This document shows, piece by piece, positions 23,730 to 34,521 of a stretch of DNA of 64,000 nucleotides. Location: positions 1-64,000 of the forward strand of contig JNDT01001766.1 of the NCBI GenBank assembly GCA_000697055.1, given 5' to 3'. Origin of the DNA: Saksenaea vasiformis B4078 (lineage: Eukaryota > Mucoromycota > Mucoromycetes > Mucorales > Saksenaeaceae). Position numbers and translations under genes: made by a program. Below the pieces are notes generated by a model that was not told the origin of the DNA, searched no databases, and worked only from the letters and a program-made list of their open reading frames with translations. The first letter of the stretch is position 1; each line of letters opens with the position of its first letter.

Positions 23730-24592
23730 CCATTAGCCTTAAAGCTGCAGCCCATTTTGCAAGAACAAATTGAGAAATGACTGGCAGATGGCGTCATTAC
23801 CAGAGCGCCTGTAAACACTGAATGGAATAGCCCATTGACATTGCACCCAAGAAAGATGGATTCGGTAACTTGACTGGTAAGCGTCCATGTCTGGATCCAA
23901 GACCTATCAACAATCTCTTGCAAGATGATCGTTACCCATTGCCATTGATTTGTGATCTTTTCCATAAACTCACTGGTGCAAAGGTTGTTACGACCTTGGA
24001 TCTCAAAAATGCTTTTCATCGTTTTAAGATCCATGAAGATCACCAGCATAAAACAACGTTCAACTTCAATGACGCACAATATATGTTCCGCGGTTGTCCC
24101 CTTCGGACGTAAACCGATCTCATCCGAATTTCAACGGGTGATCGATATTTTATTTCATGATGTTCCATACGTTACTGCTTTTGTGGATGGCATCGTTGTG
24201 TTTTCCAACAATATCCAGGAACATACACAACATGTTAAGGATGCAATTGACCGACTTACCCGCGGTTAACTTAATTCTTAATCCACAAAAATGTCATTCT
24301 GCGCAGATTTCTGTGTACTTAATCGGTTTCTATGTCAGTGACAAAGGAGTGCACCTGGATCCTCGAAAGGTCGCCAATGTCCCAAGACTGGCCTCTCCCT
24401 GAAACCGGTAAAGGCATTCAACAGCTTCTCGGACTCGTGAATTATTTCCGGGACCATATTCTCAACATCTCTACTTTGACGTCCCCACATGACAAGTTCC
24501 GTAATGCTGGTAGTCTTAAAAAGCTGTGGACCCAACATCGTACTGCTACCTTTGACCACATAAAACAAGCCTCTATTCGCCACACCGCATAG
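23730..24592 (+). pseudogene. Reverse transcriptase region of the gypsy element
   Basis: Recognisable RT blocks are RYPLPLICDLFHKL, TTLDLKNAFHRF with the first catalytic Asp, FRGCP, and TAFVDGIVVFS where a Y/F-x-D-D box is expected. The second Asp of that box is Gly here, so the enzyme would be dead even if the frames were intact. Frame changes occur near 24110, 24265 and 24400. Confidence 0.75.
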
Positions 24593-24594
24593 AA

Positions 24595-25090
24595 CAACAA
24601 CTATATTCTCGTCATGATTGATATTTGTTCTCGCTTTTGCCTGTTATGAACGATCCCTGACAAAACATCGCTTACAATTGTTGAACAGCTCATACAAATC
24701 TTCTGCGACTTCGGATTACCCGAAGTACTTCAATCGGATAACGGCACCGAGTTTGTAAACGACCTTGTCAAATTATTCGCTGAGAAGTCTGGCATCGATC
24801 ATCGATTGGTCGCCCCTTATTATCCGCGTGCTAATGGTATTGCTGAGAAATGGGTGCACACGGCCAAGCAAGTCATCAACAAAAGACTTAGCGGTGTAAA
24901 ACAAGACTGGGATGTTCACGTTCCTAGCTCACAGCTGGCTATTAAATACAGAATACGTCAAGTCCACAACACTCGTTGTTTTGCGTTGATATTTGCAAGG
25001 CAGCCCAATGGCTTCCAAGATTGCCGTGAAGTCCAAACAATCGATGAAACAGAAACTTCAGAATCATGTCAAACAGTCGACCGTATTTAA
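24595..25090 (+). pseudogene. Integrase core of the gypsy element
   Basis: YILVMIDICSRF carries the first Asp, VLQSDNGTEF the second, and PRANGIAEKW the Glu of the DDE core. An in-frame stop near 24646 and loss of the HHCC zinc domain show decay. It follows directly on the truncated RT region. Confidence 0.75.
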
Positions 25091-25224
25091 CAGATGGAGA
25101 AAATCGTCTTCCCTGCCATACACGAATGCACTAAAAAGATGCAAGAAGCTGAAGAACAAAAGTTCAACAAAACACACTGCATTATACCTGACATACCCGT
25201 AGGTATGCACGTTGCGATTTAAAA

Positions 25225-25506
25225 ATGCTAATCGTCCAGCCAAAATTGATCCACGGTGAAGGTCCACTCGGGGTAAAACGCAAAACCAAAGCCAGCAGTT
25301 ATATCTTGGAGGACAGTACTGATACTCTGCTCTCCAGAGACATACTACCTTCGTACCTGAAACTACACTCAGGCGCTATTGACAGGTCCGCCGAGAATGT
25401 ATACGATGTACAAGCTATTGTTGACTACAAGCGTAGCAATGGCAACTACCTTTACCGCGTGCAATGGAAAGGCTACAGTTCTGACAATGACACTTGGAAG
25501 CTTTAG
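25225..25506 (+). pseudogene. Chromodomain end of the gypsy integrase
   Basis: The segment VYDVQAIVDYKRSNG ... YLYRVQWKGYSSDNDTW is a chromodomain with the aromatic residues that bind methylated histone tails. Chromoviruses use it to target heterochromatin. It ends at a stop at 25504-25506. Confidence 0.8.
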
Positions 25507-25619
25507 ACTCATTTCGATGACAAAACGTTAATCGATAAATATTGGCAACGACGTGGTACCTCAACTCAAACGACGTCAGCTAGAGCAGTCACAAAATTCC
25601 CATACCAAATGTTTAATGC

Positions 25620-26215
25620 CGTTAAATAAAACTATCCTTTTATACTTCTTTATTTTTCGATGGTTGTTTCAATCTGACAGAGAGCGATGCCATACCTGAC
25701 ATTTATTTTTTACTTATAATACTATTTATGCAGCTCAATGTCATTACAATATATAAGAAAATATGACTATGTCAGTCTTACAATGACTTTATGAAATTAT
25801 ACAAAGACATGTCCATACTCAAAGTAACAATTAGAACATATTCATTTATAATTTAACTATTAAAAAATTCAAAAACAATAAAATCTGCTTTTTTTAATTT
25901 TGCTCTCTGATTCAACTGGGACAATTTTAATAGATTATGTTTCAAATTATTATACAGTTTTTTTTTATCTAATTTTTAAAAATATTCTTTTAAATCAATT
26001 AATAATAATAGTACTATCTAAAATATAAAATAACAATCTGCTTCAAGGTTAATAAGATATATAAATATTATCAATTCAAATAAAAAAATAAATATTAGCT
26101 TTATTAAATTTTTTAATCTCTTTTTCTTTTTTACAATTATAAATAATTATTTTTCTCTTACTCTCTCTCTCATAAAACAACCAATCCATATTTTTATTTG
26201 CATATGAAATATTGT
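25620..26215. other. AT-rich block
   Basis: About 600 bp of very AT-rich sequence with runs such as TTTTTTTAATTTT and AATAATAATA, far more biased than its neighbours. No coding sequence. It lies between the defective chromovirus and a tRNA gene. It may be a decayed LTR/3' region, a matrix-attachment or a replication-associated sequence. Confidence 0.6.
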
Positions 26216-26236
26216 GCCCGCAAAAAAACATCGAAC

Positions 26237-26309
26237 GGGGCTATGGCCAAATGGATAAGGCGCCTGACTACGAATCAGGAGATTCCAGGTTCGACCCCTG
26301 GTAGCCTCG
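26237..26309 (+). tRNA. tRNA-Arg (anticodon ACG)
   Basis: A complete 73-nt cloverleaf without intron. The acceptor GGGGCTA pairs with TAGCCTC with one G-T pair. The D arm carries GGCCAAATGGATAAGGC, the anticodon stem CCTGA/TCAGG encloses loop CTACGAA (anticodon ACG), and the T arm is CCAGG-TTCGACC-CCTGG. The A box and B box (GGTTCGACCC) are present and a T5 Pol III terminator begins immediately after at about 26311. Confidence 0.95.
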
Positions 26310-28615
26310 TTTTTGTTTAGGCGAAATTTAAGGTTTGTTGATTTTCAACCAATCAGAATCCTCCTTCGCATTGTCATTTTGTGGTTCAAAGTTATCATCC
26401 TATTCTCGATTGTAGTTCCAGAGACGATATCTCAAAACTCACAAGGGATTCGAGATAATAGATAGTAACAAAATAAAGAGATAGACAAATGATGATTTAG
26501 TTTGCTTATTATTACTGGGATATTTATACTGTTGCATGCGTCTATCTATCTATCCGGATCATTACAAAAACCAACTGGTGATCTGTTGTTCGCATCGTCG
26601 TCGTCGTCTTGATGGTGTGATGCATACAAGGAGTGTGGCGTGAGCATCGGAGAACTTGTTATGGTCGGGACGGTGTTTGAATCGCTTGCTACAGGATTAG
26701 GAGACGACAGCATGCCTCTTTCTGCTGTGTAATATCGAGGGTTACAGGATTTTTTTTTTCTACGATTCTGCGTCCATTCAAAATTATTCGATGTTACTTC
26801 CGGATGAACTCTACCTGTGAAATACGTCTTTTTGTATTCATTCAATGCTATGATTTAGGTGTGATATTCTTCCATGTTACGTTTGCGGCTTGATAGCTTC
26901 CGTTATCTGAGACAAAAGATGCATTCGAGATGGAGCTTCTTTGTCTCGTGCAAAGGACGTGTCAAAGATCGGCGGACGTTAGAAGGGTTTAGAGATAATA
27001 GAGTTATCTTCTGATTTGAACAACGACGAATACATGTGCAATGTTCCAAGTAATTTTCCGTGTTCTAAGAAACATGCTCGATCGAAACTATCACTACTGT
27101 CTGGAAACACAAAGGTGTTTGGAAAAAGACATTTCCGTTGCATTAGTTAAGAGACTTTTGAAAGAGGCAATGTGTGATGCGCGAACACATAGCATTCACG
27201 CAACTTCCGAATGTTCTGGGGAACTTGAACGTCCTCCACGAGGCACTTAGTCTCATGCAAGGGATGCTGTTGCTCATCGGATTTGTGTTACTTCCTGCCA
27301 AATGGTTTGTCAGAAACAGGATTTTGTTGCCTCCTGCAAAAAGCTTGTTGATGGTACGAATCTTTTGCCTCACTCAAAAAAAAAAAAGGTTCACTTATTG
27401 GGAAATCGTGAATATGCAAGGGGAAGACCAATTTTCCTCAATATATCTTATTTGCCTTCTGTAACAATCCAATGTATAGCAGACTGTAAATGAAAATGCA
27501 CGGATATGGAAGAGATACGGAGGTTCTCTAACCATATGGATCCAGTGTGCCTGAGCATGGATTAGGAAGATCAGGTACGATATGCAATGGTTTCAATAAA
27601 GGTAACATTTATGACAGCAAACATTTGAACATTAACATCTTGTTTTAGTAAACTGCGAACGATATATCGAGGCACAAGTGGTGGGATATCTTTGGGATAA
27701 GTAAAGATACAAATGTATCATCCCATCTCCTTAACTATGAAATATGTTCTACGCTGCCCCAATGAATTTCGCACTCATGGTATGCCAATTCCACCGGAAA
27801 GCCTACGTTTGTCCCCTTACTCAAAATATATTTTGCATGGCTGCTTCTATTAAGAGCGAAAAGCGAATTATTTGTCTCGACAATGGCGCGAATGGACATA
27901 ACAATTTCTTTTTCAACCGTATAATCACTGTGGTAGAAGAATATGAGGAATTGTCAAAGACTGAAGTTTGTGTGTAGCCATCTTTATCTACCCGTAGCAC
28001 TGAAAATCTCTAATAAGAAGTGCATCATGACTGTATCATTCAGATAAAGCCAGATGGATTAAATTTATTTGCAGAGACGTTTACGGTATCGATAGGTCGC
28101 CAGAATTAAGCTATTTGATTGGATAGGATTCTGAGAGAGGGAAATCTTACTAAGCCCGCTACGAGGCTATAAAGCGGGAAGATGCACTAAACAAATAAAT
28201 CATAACATCATATCAGCCGGTGAACTAGAACAAGTGAAATATTCGTCGTTGTTTGTGCACAATAACAGTTACAGGACGACCACACAATCACCACAGCAAC
28301 AAAAGCCATGTTTTTGCTCTGTCATTGACTTGGTTACTATTTATTAGCCTCAGCAATGCGAGTTCGGCCAACATATTTCCATGACTGTATATATATATGT
28401 ATAAGTATGTGAATGAGTACGGACTATTCCGACCGCAATCTTGGACTCTATAAATCTTGTCCTATGACTGTGGCTCAGTCTTCATACTATGGGGCTGAAT
28501 GATAATGATGGCGTTACACAACATTATCTATGCATAACCAAAAATGAGAAAAAAGTATCAGCGAATTGTTCCATAGTAGAAAGATTTCTTGTCAGTTTTA
28601 GTAAATCAGCCCAGG
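26310..28615. other. Long intergenic region with an old repeat
   Basis: I see no gene I can support in about 2.3 kb. The minus-strand open frame at 26546-26845 (ending SPVGFCNDPDR) has a poly-Asp stretch from a GTC-type trinucleotide run and overlaps the dispersed repeat at 26757-26985, so it is doubtful. Plus-strand frames at 27041-27493 and 27744-27977 have no motifs. Confidence 0.4.
26757..26985. repeat. Dispersed repeat, copy A
   Basis: About 230 bp match the sequence at 53795-54055 in the same orientation, with shared strings such as GTTACTTCC, ATGAACTCT, TAGCTTCC and the GCAAA-GGACGT tail. The divergence is visible throughout, so it is an old repeat. No terminal inverted repeats or coding capacity seen. 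Confidence 0.65.
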
Positions 28616-29884
28616 TCACCGATGAGACAGCGGATCCACGGGATTGACAAAGGAAAACTGACTTGAGGAGGCTTCGGAAGAGGTTACATGATCAAGGCCA
28701 TCTGTCAGTTGAGAAGCGTTGGACTGTGATCGTGTGTGATGAGGAGTGTGCGGGGAGTTGATAGAGTAGAGTGAACCTGATTCATCGTCGGACACAAGTG
28801 AACCTGCACTTGGACTGGATACGAGTTGGTTTCCATAAGGACCGAGCAGAGGCGATCGTTGACCGAGATCGGTGCGTTGCTGAGTTGATACATGCAGGGG
28901 GCCACGTGCAGAAGTAAACATGCCATTGAGCAAATCATTTCCATGGGAGGTAACATAAATAGATGGCGGAGTGTCTTGTTTTGACATGCTGTACTGGTCT
29001 ATATTAAGTTCCGGTGGTAATTGGCCTGTTCTGATAACGTCAGCGTTCGGATCAATAAATTCATTCATTTGTACCTCCGTTGTTTCTTGAGATGTATTGC
29101 ATCATTGTCTGTAACATTTGCTGCTGTTGCGCTTGTCTTCTCTTTGTATCCGCAAGTTCTTTGACAAGTTGATTAAAGTTCTCAAATAAACTGCCAACTT
29201 GTTGCATCATTTCGGACTGGGACGCCTGAAGCATAGTCATGTGAGCTTGTAGATCGCCTGTTTCCCGGCGTGAGCTGTCAGATTCCATTGCCTTGCGCTT
29301 GATATCATCCAATAACTCAGGTCGATTTCGCAAAAACTTGGGATGAGAAAATTCCCAAATCTGGTTCTCAGCCAAAGTACGATGACCACGTGGTGATTTG
29401 TTAACCTTATGAAAACCATACCTGTTTACAGAATTAACATTCGGGGGGTTTCGTTGCTAGGAAGAATGAACTTACATGTTTAGTTGGCGTACGAAACTGG
29501 AGAAATTGTTGTGTTTAAAGTGTTTTGGCAAGACATCCCTCGAGAATTCCATGATATTACAAACAATAAACGATGAACCCGTATAGCTCCAAGCAATCAA
29601 GTGTTGATATTGATTATCAACGACCATACTAAAATTTGTAACAAATGAGTTCATGAATTTTAACTTATGAAGATACGTTACTTGTAGAGTTTATGTACAA
29701 AAGTATTTGTATGAGAGGGCTTTTGTGTTGGTGGTGGTTGAACTGACAGGTGTTGTGCATAGGCAGGAGGACAGGGCGAGGGGATAGAAAAAGGAGGAGG
29801 ACGAACTTGCATATGTGTAGGGTCAAGCATACTATATTGACTTGAAGTGGAATGAGTAGAAGACGATCGTTTATGATGAGACAT
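28616..29884 (-). CDS. HSF-type transcription factor
   Basis: Four exons of about 390 residues. The HSF DNA-binding domain spans roughly residues 58-165: [49 protein letters not shown] and the wing IWEFSHPKFLRNRPELL. A coiled-coil oligomerisation region follows (MMQQVGSLFENFNQLVKEL) with a Gln-rich end, then a Ser/Pro-rich tail. The N-terminus is Pro/Ser-rich. Introns join LY to NMV, LNM to YGFHK, and a 49-nt intron near 29025-29075 joins NNGG to QLPPEL and restores the frame. It could be the stress regulator Hsf1 or an Sfl1/Skn7-like relative; the sequence does not decide. A TATA-like TATAAAA lies upstream at 29961-29967. Confidence 0.9.
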
Positions 29885-30394
29885 GTTGTGATGAGTTTCG
29901 ACTAAACGGCAAAGGATGGGGTCCTTAAAGCACTAGCTTGCATTTTTTTTTCAATCCGCATTTTATAGGCACCGTCACAAAAAAAAAGAAACTTGGGAAA
30001 ACGGCCTGACCCTTTTTTTTTCCCCTTTACCGTTCTCATTCAAGCCGATGGCTTAAACTCCGTTTCCGTAGCTCACACTATCGTTTTCAGTAACATTTGA
30101 TGCAAATGCTACCCGAATATGCAATTCATTTCTTAAAAGCAAAATCTATTTTACTCCAATTTACCCCTCACGTGGGTTCGTGATACCCTTATTTTTTACG
30201 TGCGCCACCTACTTGCAGTCGCCTGATCGGATCGGGAAGTGGGGTGCTTCTACTGCCAACCAACCATTTAGACAACGTGTGTTATTTCGACCTATAAAAT
30301 TCCTCTGTGTAACACCAGACCCAAATCTTACAATCCCCGCGGAGTTTTTTCCTCTGTTGGAAACGAACCATTTTTTATTATATGCTCCGTCTGC
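29885..30394. other. Intergenic: HSF promoter side and reductase 3' side
   Basis: Contains the minus-strand TATA-like box for the HSF gene and several poly-A/T runs. No coding region seen. Confidence 0.4.
29961..29967 (-). promoter_or_regulatory. TATA box of the HSF-type gene
   Basis: Minus-strand TATAAAA about 77 bp upstream of the ATG at 29884. Confidence 0.5.
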
Positions 30395-31544
30395 TCAAAT
30401 TTTGCTATCATGTGTATTGACACTGGCAACAACTTTTGCATATGTTGATCGATCATTAATCGCCTTAAGTCCCTGCGGAATTGCCGAAAAGGGATAGATC
30501 TTTTTGTATAAGGCTGGTTGCAGTTTGCCTGATTCAAATAACTCGAATAATGCCTTCCATACTTCAGCAATCTTCTCCGGTTCATTTTTCGCGTAGGCAC
30601 CCCAGTGAAGACCCATGGCGGAAATGTTTTTCAACAAGAGACGGTTGGCAGAAATCTTCTCAATTTTTCCATTGGCAAATCCAATAACCAAAATACGTCC
30701 ATTCCACGCCGTACATTTAGTACTGTTCAAAAGATATTAGTAAAACAAAATATCTTTTCTTTCTCTTTCTTCTTTACCTTTGTTCAACCAAGCCCACAGG
30801 ATCATATACCACGTCTGCCCCATGTCCTCCCGTTGCCTTTTTCACCTGCTCCGTCCAGTCCTCGTCGCGATAGTTGATGGTAACGTCTGCACCAAATTGC
30901 TCGGCAACCGCTAATTTATCCGCTGATCCCGCCGTGGCAATTACCTTTGCACCTAATGCTTTTGCAATCTGAACGGCTGCAATGCCGACACCGCCGGCCG
31001 CCGCATGAATCAGGCAATATTCACCTGCTTTAAGTTGGGCACGCAGCACAAGTGCCGCGTATGAAGTTGGATATGTAATATAAAGTCCGGCGGCCTGCTC
31101 AAATGAGAAGTTCGCTGGCATCGGTAACACTTTTTCATGTGGGACAGTAATAACCTCCGCAAACGAATAATTGCTACCAAAGACACGATCACCGGGTTTA
31201 TAGTGGGGTACAGTTGACTTGAGCACTACGCCGGCAAATTCGCCTTTTGAAAGTTATCGGTAAGACAAGGTTATATGATTTTCTTCCCTTTTACCTCCTG
31301 GAATGAAAGGGAAAGGTGGCCTGATCTGATACCTTCCCTGAATCTATGCATATAAACTTTCATGAGAACAAGAGTGCAAGGGCAAGAACAATGTACTTGC
31401 CATGAGCGTGTCAAAGAAATTGAGACCAATGGCCTTGATTTCGACTTGAAGCTCTCCCTTTTTAGGTTCTGGTACAGGAACGTTATCGGAAAGAACAAGT
31501 TGTTCAGGACCTTTTAACCATTCATTAACGACAAAAGCTTTCAT
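30395..31544 (-). CDS. Quinone oxidoreductase-like MDR enzyme (zeta-crystallin type)
   Basis: Medium-chain dehydrogenase/reductase without the zinc site, about 330 residues. The GroES-like N-part runs from MKAFVVNEW through NFFDTLMIQGRYQIRPPFPFIPGGEFAGV, and the NADPH-binding Rossmann motif AAAGGVGIAAVQIAKALGA follows. The C-part contains WGAYAKNEPE and LYKKIYPF. Such enzymes reduce quinones or 2-alkenals with NADPH in cytosol or mitochondria. The intron 31344-31400 uses a GC-AG pair (donor GCAAGT), which is needed to keep frame; others at about 31227-31270 and 30731-30775 are GT-AG. I chose ATG 31544 because it starts the conserved fold; upstream frame is unconserved. Confidence 0.9.
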
Positions 31545-31928
31545 GAGTGCAAAAGTTAAGAGGAAAAGTGGAGGACGGGTGCTGAATAAGTCAGCGTACA
31601 CATGCAAATAACGCTGAGGTAATGAGAAATGGATTATTGCCGTCACTGGGAACACAAAAGTCGTTTAAAGTGTAACGTACCACTACTAGCTTTGCTTCTC
31701 GATATCGAAATACGCCTTTGTTGAAATTATTTGCACATCAGGAAGACAATCTTTCCCAAAGCGGTCAAATATCGCCTAGATATATCCTATGAAAACTAAT
31801 GCTGCGGTATTTTAGTTTTTACGAGCTACGAATCTGCTTTTTTCTCATCAACAGGAGGACTCAATTTATGCAACGGGATACCTGGAAGATATTAGATCAA
31901 AGTGGCTAGATAAGAAGCATGCGAGGTG

Positions 31929-33009
31929 TTACTGTTTATTGCTGTCAAAAATAGCTGCCAGGTTATACTTTTTCCTTCCATAGTAGTTATCTAATGCACT
32001 CATACCACACGCGCTTTTAAAGATCGTGACAAAAATTACAATTGTAGGATTCTTCAGATCGATTCTACAATATATCGTCGTTAGCAATCTATTAGACACC
32101 GTCGTACTTACGTGAAGTTGGAAGGAATTAACGGTGCGATTGTTTGAATGATGTCTTCTTTCTTGATAGAGATATTGTTACGGATCTCGGTTACAATAGC
32201 TACCGAAGCATTGCTAGTCTTGTCTCCCAAGCATGTCTCTCTCAGTCGTTCGAAACATTTGGCCATACGTTCTGTAGTTGCTGGGCATATAAAATCCAAA
32301 GGCATCCACCGCTAAGTCTACCTGTTAATGCAATGCTCCCTCTTTCAAAACAGAGACACCTACTGCGCAGTGGCTAATCTTATTCAATTCTTCCATACGT
32401 CTCTCTTCAGACAACTGAGTCAAGTAGTCTGAGGCACCCATATATCAATATCTGTAGAGAAGTTCACCGTTTCAAAGTTACCAATCATTTTGCCCACAAA
32501 TTCAGTTGGTTTGACATTGATCTTGAATCGATAAAAGACTAGGCCACCACAAGCAGCATCTACAGCTTGAAATCGTTTCTCTTTGCGTTCAGGAACCTTA
32601 TCTTCCTCTGGTGGCTCGCCATCGTTATTGATCTTTTCCACATCCAGCTCGCCGTCGAATCTTTCCCACGTGAGTTCACACTGCGGGAATAACTCCACAA
32701 CGTAATGCTCTAGTGCCTGCTGGACCTGACCCTATTTCCAACTTATAGATCAGTCCACGCGTTTCAAAACTTTTTTCTTTGTACCAGCGCGCGCGTCTCA
32801 GATTTAACGCCACATGACACCATGAGACCACTCTGGGAGTCAGCACGTTTAAGTAAGCTCGAATGCTTAGATAACCATCGTTGCTTAAATCGACCTCGCA
32901 TAATCGGGATCGTGTTGGAAGTCTCCTTTTTTTGTTTCTTTTTTAACGAAGCATTGTCATCTGGCTGATCGTGTGGACGCTTCTGTACGACTGTTTCAGG
33001 AGAATCCAT
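31929..33009 (-). CDS. TAN1: TAN1/THUMPD1-like tRNA acetylation adaptor
   Basis: THUMP-domain protein needed with Kre33/NAT10 for N4-acetylcytidine formation in tRNA-Ser and tRNA-Leu. Seen in order: a Lys-rich start (RPHDQPDDNASLKKKQKK), SGLMVSCGVKSETRA, a segment with FQAVDAACGGLVFYRF, then the THUMP core IVTEIRNNISIKKEDIIQTIAPLI and the last exon IDLKNPTIVIFVTIFKSACGMSAL with C-terminal YYGRKKYNL, which matches the family end closely. The last intron (about 32060-32110) uses GTAAGT. The join near 32310-32430 is not resolved; one intron border there is uncertain. Confidence 0.85.
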
Positions 33010-34470
33010 CGTTAAAGTCGAAGCGAGGAGGAAACAAAGGTGAAAATTCTTTTGTGCCGTCACGAGAGCTGAATTGCATGAATGTCTCTTCCGATATACA
33101 GCGCTGGCGTATTGTGCTGTAAATTTCCACAAGACACGACATTACCTTTTGAAAGAAGTGTCCCTTTTGGTCTGTGTTCCGTCAGTATTAAGCAAAAGCT
33201 CAATCACACACTCATAGCAATAAAATCCGCTACAACTTGATGCACAAAGAAAATCAAGGATCAAGTCTAAGAGAACGTCAGGTAACTTGCTGCATTATTT
33301 TCTTCTACAGTAATTCGATGCATCCAGCTAACGCGGTCGTTCTAGCTGCATCGTAGCATGACATTATTGTGGATACAGGCATTACTTTTATTTCACTTGG
33401 TGCTTTACACAGTAGCTTGAATAACAGAATCAACAGGTTGTTGGATGATCTTACTAAATGTTAGAATGAGCACTTTGCTGACATGAATATGCTTCCTTTT
33501 GATGGTATCTTCAATTAAATGTTACTTCTTCTATTTCATAATTATGATGCTTGATGAAGATATTCCTGATAAATGATCCTAAAAGCCAACCGTCGCCTAC
33601 AAAAGTCATTGCATAGGCGATGGATACATGTTGAAGAACTTTATCTATGGATGCCATTATTTTTAGAGGTGGTTTCGATTGAAATCATCTACAGGAGAAA
33701 TCCGTGTACACTGTCATTTGCTTGTAAGTCATTGGAAAATAGGTCATAGCTACTGGTGCTAGTTGAACGAAATGCGTGTAGTACAGGTGGTACGCACCAC
33801 ATAAACAAATAGATATGGTAACTGATTTGATCATAACAATAGATTACTCGTGCTTAAGATACTGTGAAATTACAAGAGACTTTGACATGGTTGGCATTAA
33901 GCGTGACTTTAGGACAAGTCCAAGAGCTATTATCGTAAAACGACGGAAGCTCACTAATCTGGGATGACCAGAGTTGTTAGAAAAATTGACAGCTTGTAAG
34001 GAAATGCTTCTCTCCTAAGAAAAAAGTGTCGAATTTCTGTAATCCCCGATACGCTGCGGAGATGATCCAAATAAGGCGCCTTATATCGTCGAAGCGTCCT
34101 CAAGTGGTCAGTTTTAACCCGTGCCTGCCTGGTCATCATCCACAAATATTTAATTTTATTATCTAAGCCCTCAAAGACCGTCTCAATGACTGGAAACATA
34201 CGCTGCTGCAATGGAATTGGCAGCTGATTGATAATGCATGGAAACCACTGTAGCCTGTCTCTCCAAAGGCATCTCTGTGATGGTAAAGTGATAAGATCTT
34301 AATGATTCCCATCTCCCTCGTTAAGCTAAGGCTTGCTAGTACTATTCGTTCATACTCCCGTGAAGCGGTTATTTTCCGGAGGAAGTGGCTATCACGTAAG
34401 GCGTTCAGTCATCTGACGACTTTAGTTCATATCGGGATGATTTTTCCGAAATGGGTGACTGGGTACCACG
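33010..34470. other. Intergenic, no gene seen
   Basis: About 1.4 kb between TAN1 and the carboxypeptidase gene, which diverge from it. A minus-strand open frame at 33954-34211 is basic but shows no motif I can name. Confidence 0.4.
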
Positions 34471-34477
34471 TATAAAA
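34471..34477 (+). promoter_or_regulatory. TATA box of the carboxypeptidase Y gene
   Basis: TATAAAA located 45 bp before the ATG at 34522, a usual position for a fungal core promoter. Confidence 0.6.
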
Positions 34478-34521
34478 GATCGCAGATACTCTCAGCTGTA
34501 GTGGTTTCTTCGTTTCCCCTC

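Larger units (their letters stand above)
21836..25506 (+). mobile_element. Ty3/gypsy chromoviral retroelement, defective
   Basis: The order gag, protease, reverse transcriptase, integrase, chromodomain identifies a chromovirus-type Ty3/gypsy element. The coding region is broken by several frame changes and stops. RNase H and the zinc-binding N-terminus of integrase are missing between about 24590 and 24610. The element is thus non-autonomous and cannot move by itself. No LTRs were recognised by eye. Confidence 0.85.

Noticed and set aside
21100..26236. LTRs flanking the Ty3/gypsy element
   Set aside because: I looked for a direct repeat between the sequence before 21836 and after 25507 and found none; the element may be truncated at both ends.
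25507..26309. Ty3-style targeting of the retroelement to the tRNA-Arg gene
   Set aside because: The element ends more than 700 bp from the tRNA start, not at the Pol III initiation site, and its ends are not defined.
26546..26845. Minus-strand 99-codon gene ending NDPDR
   Set aside because: It overlaps an old dispersed repeat, its Asp run comes from a trinucleotide repeat, and no family similarity is visible.
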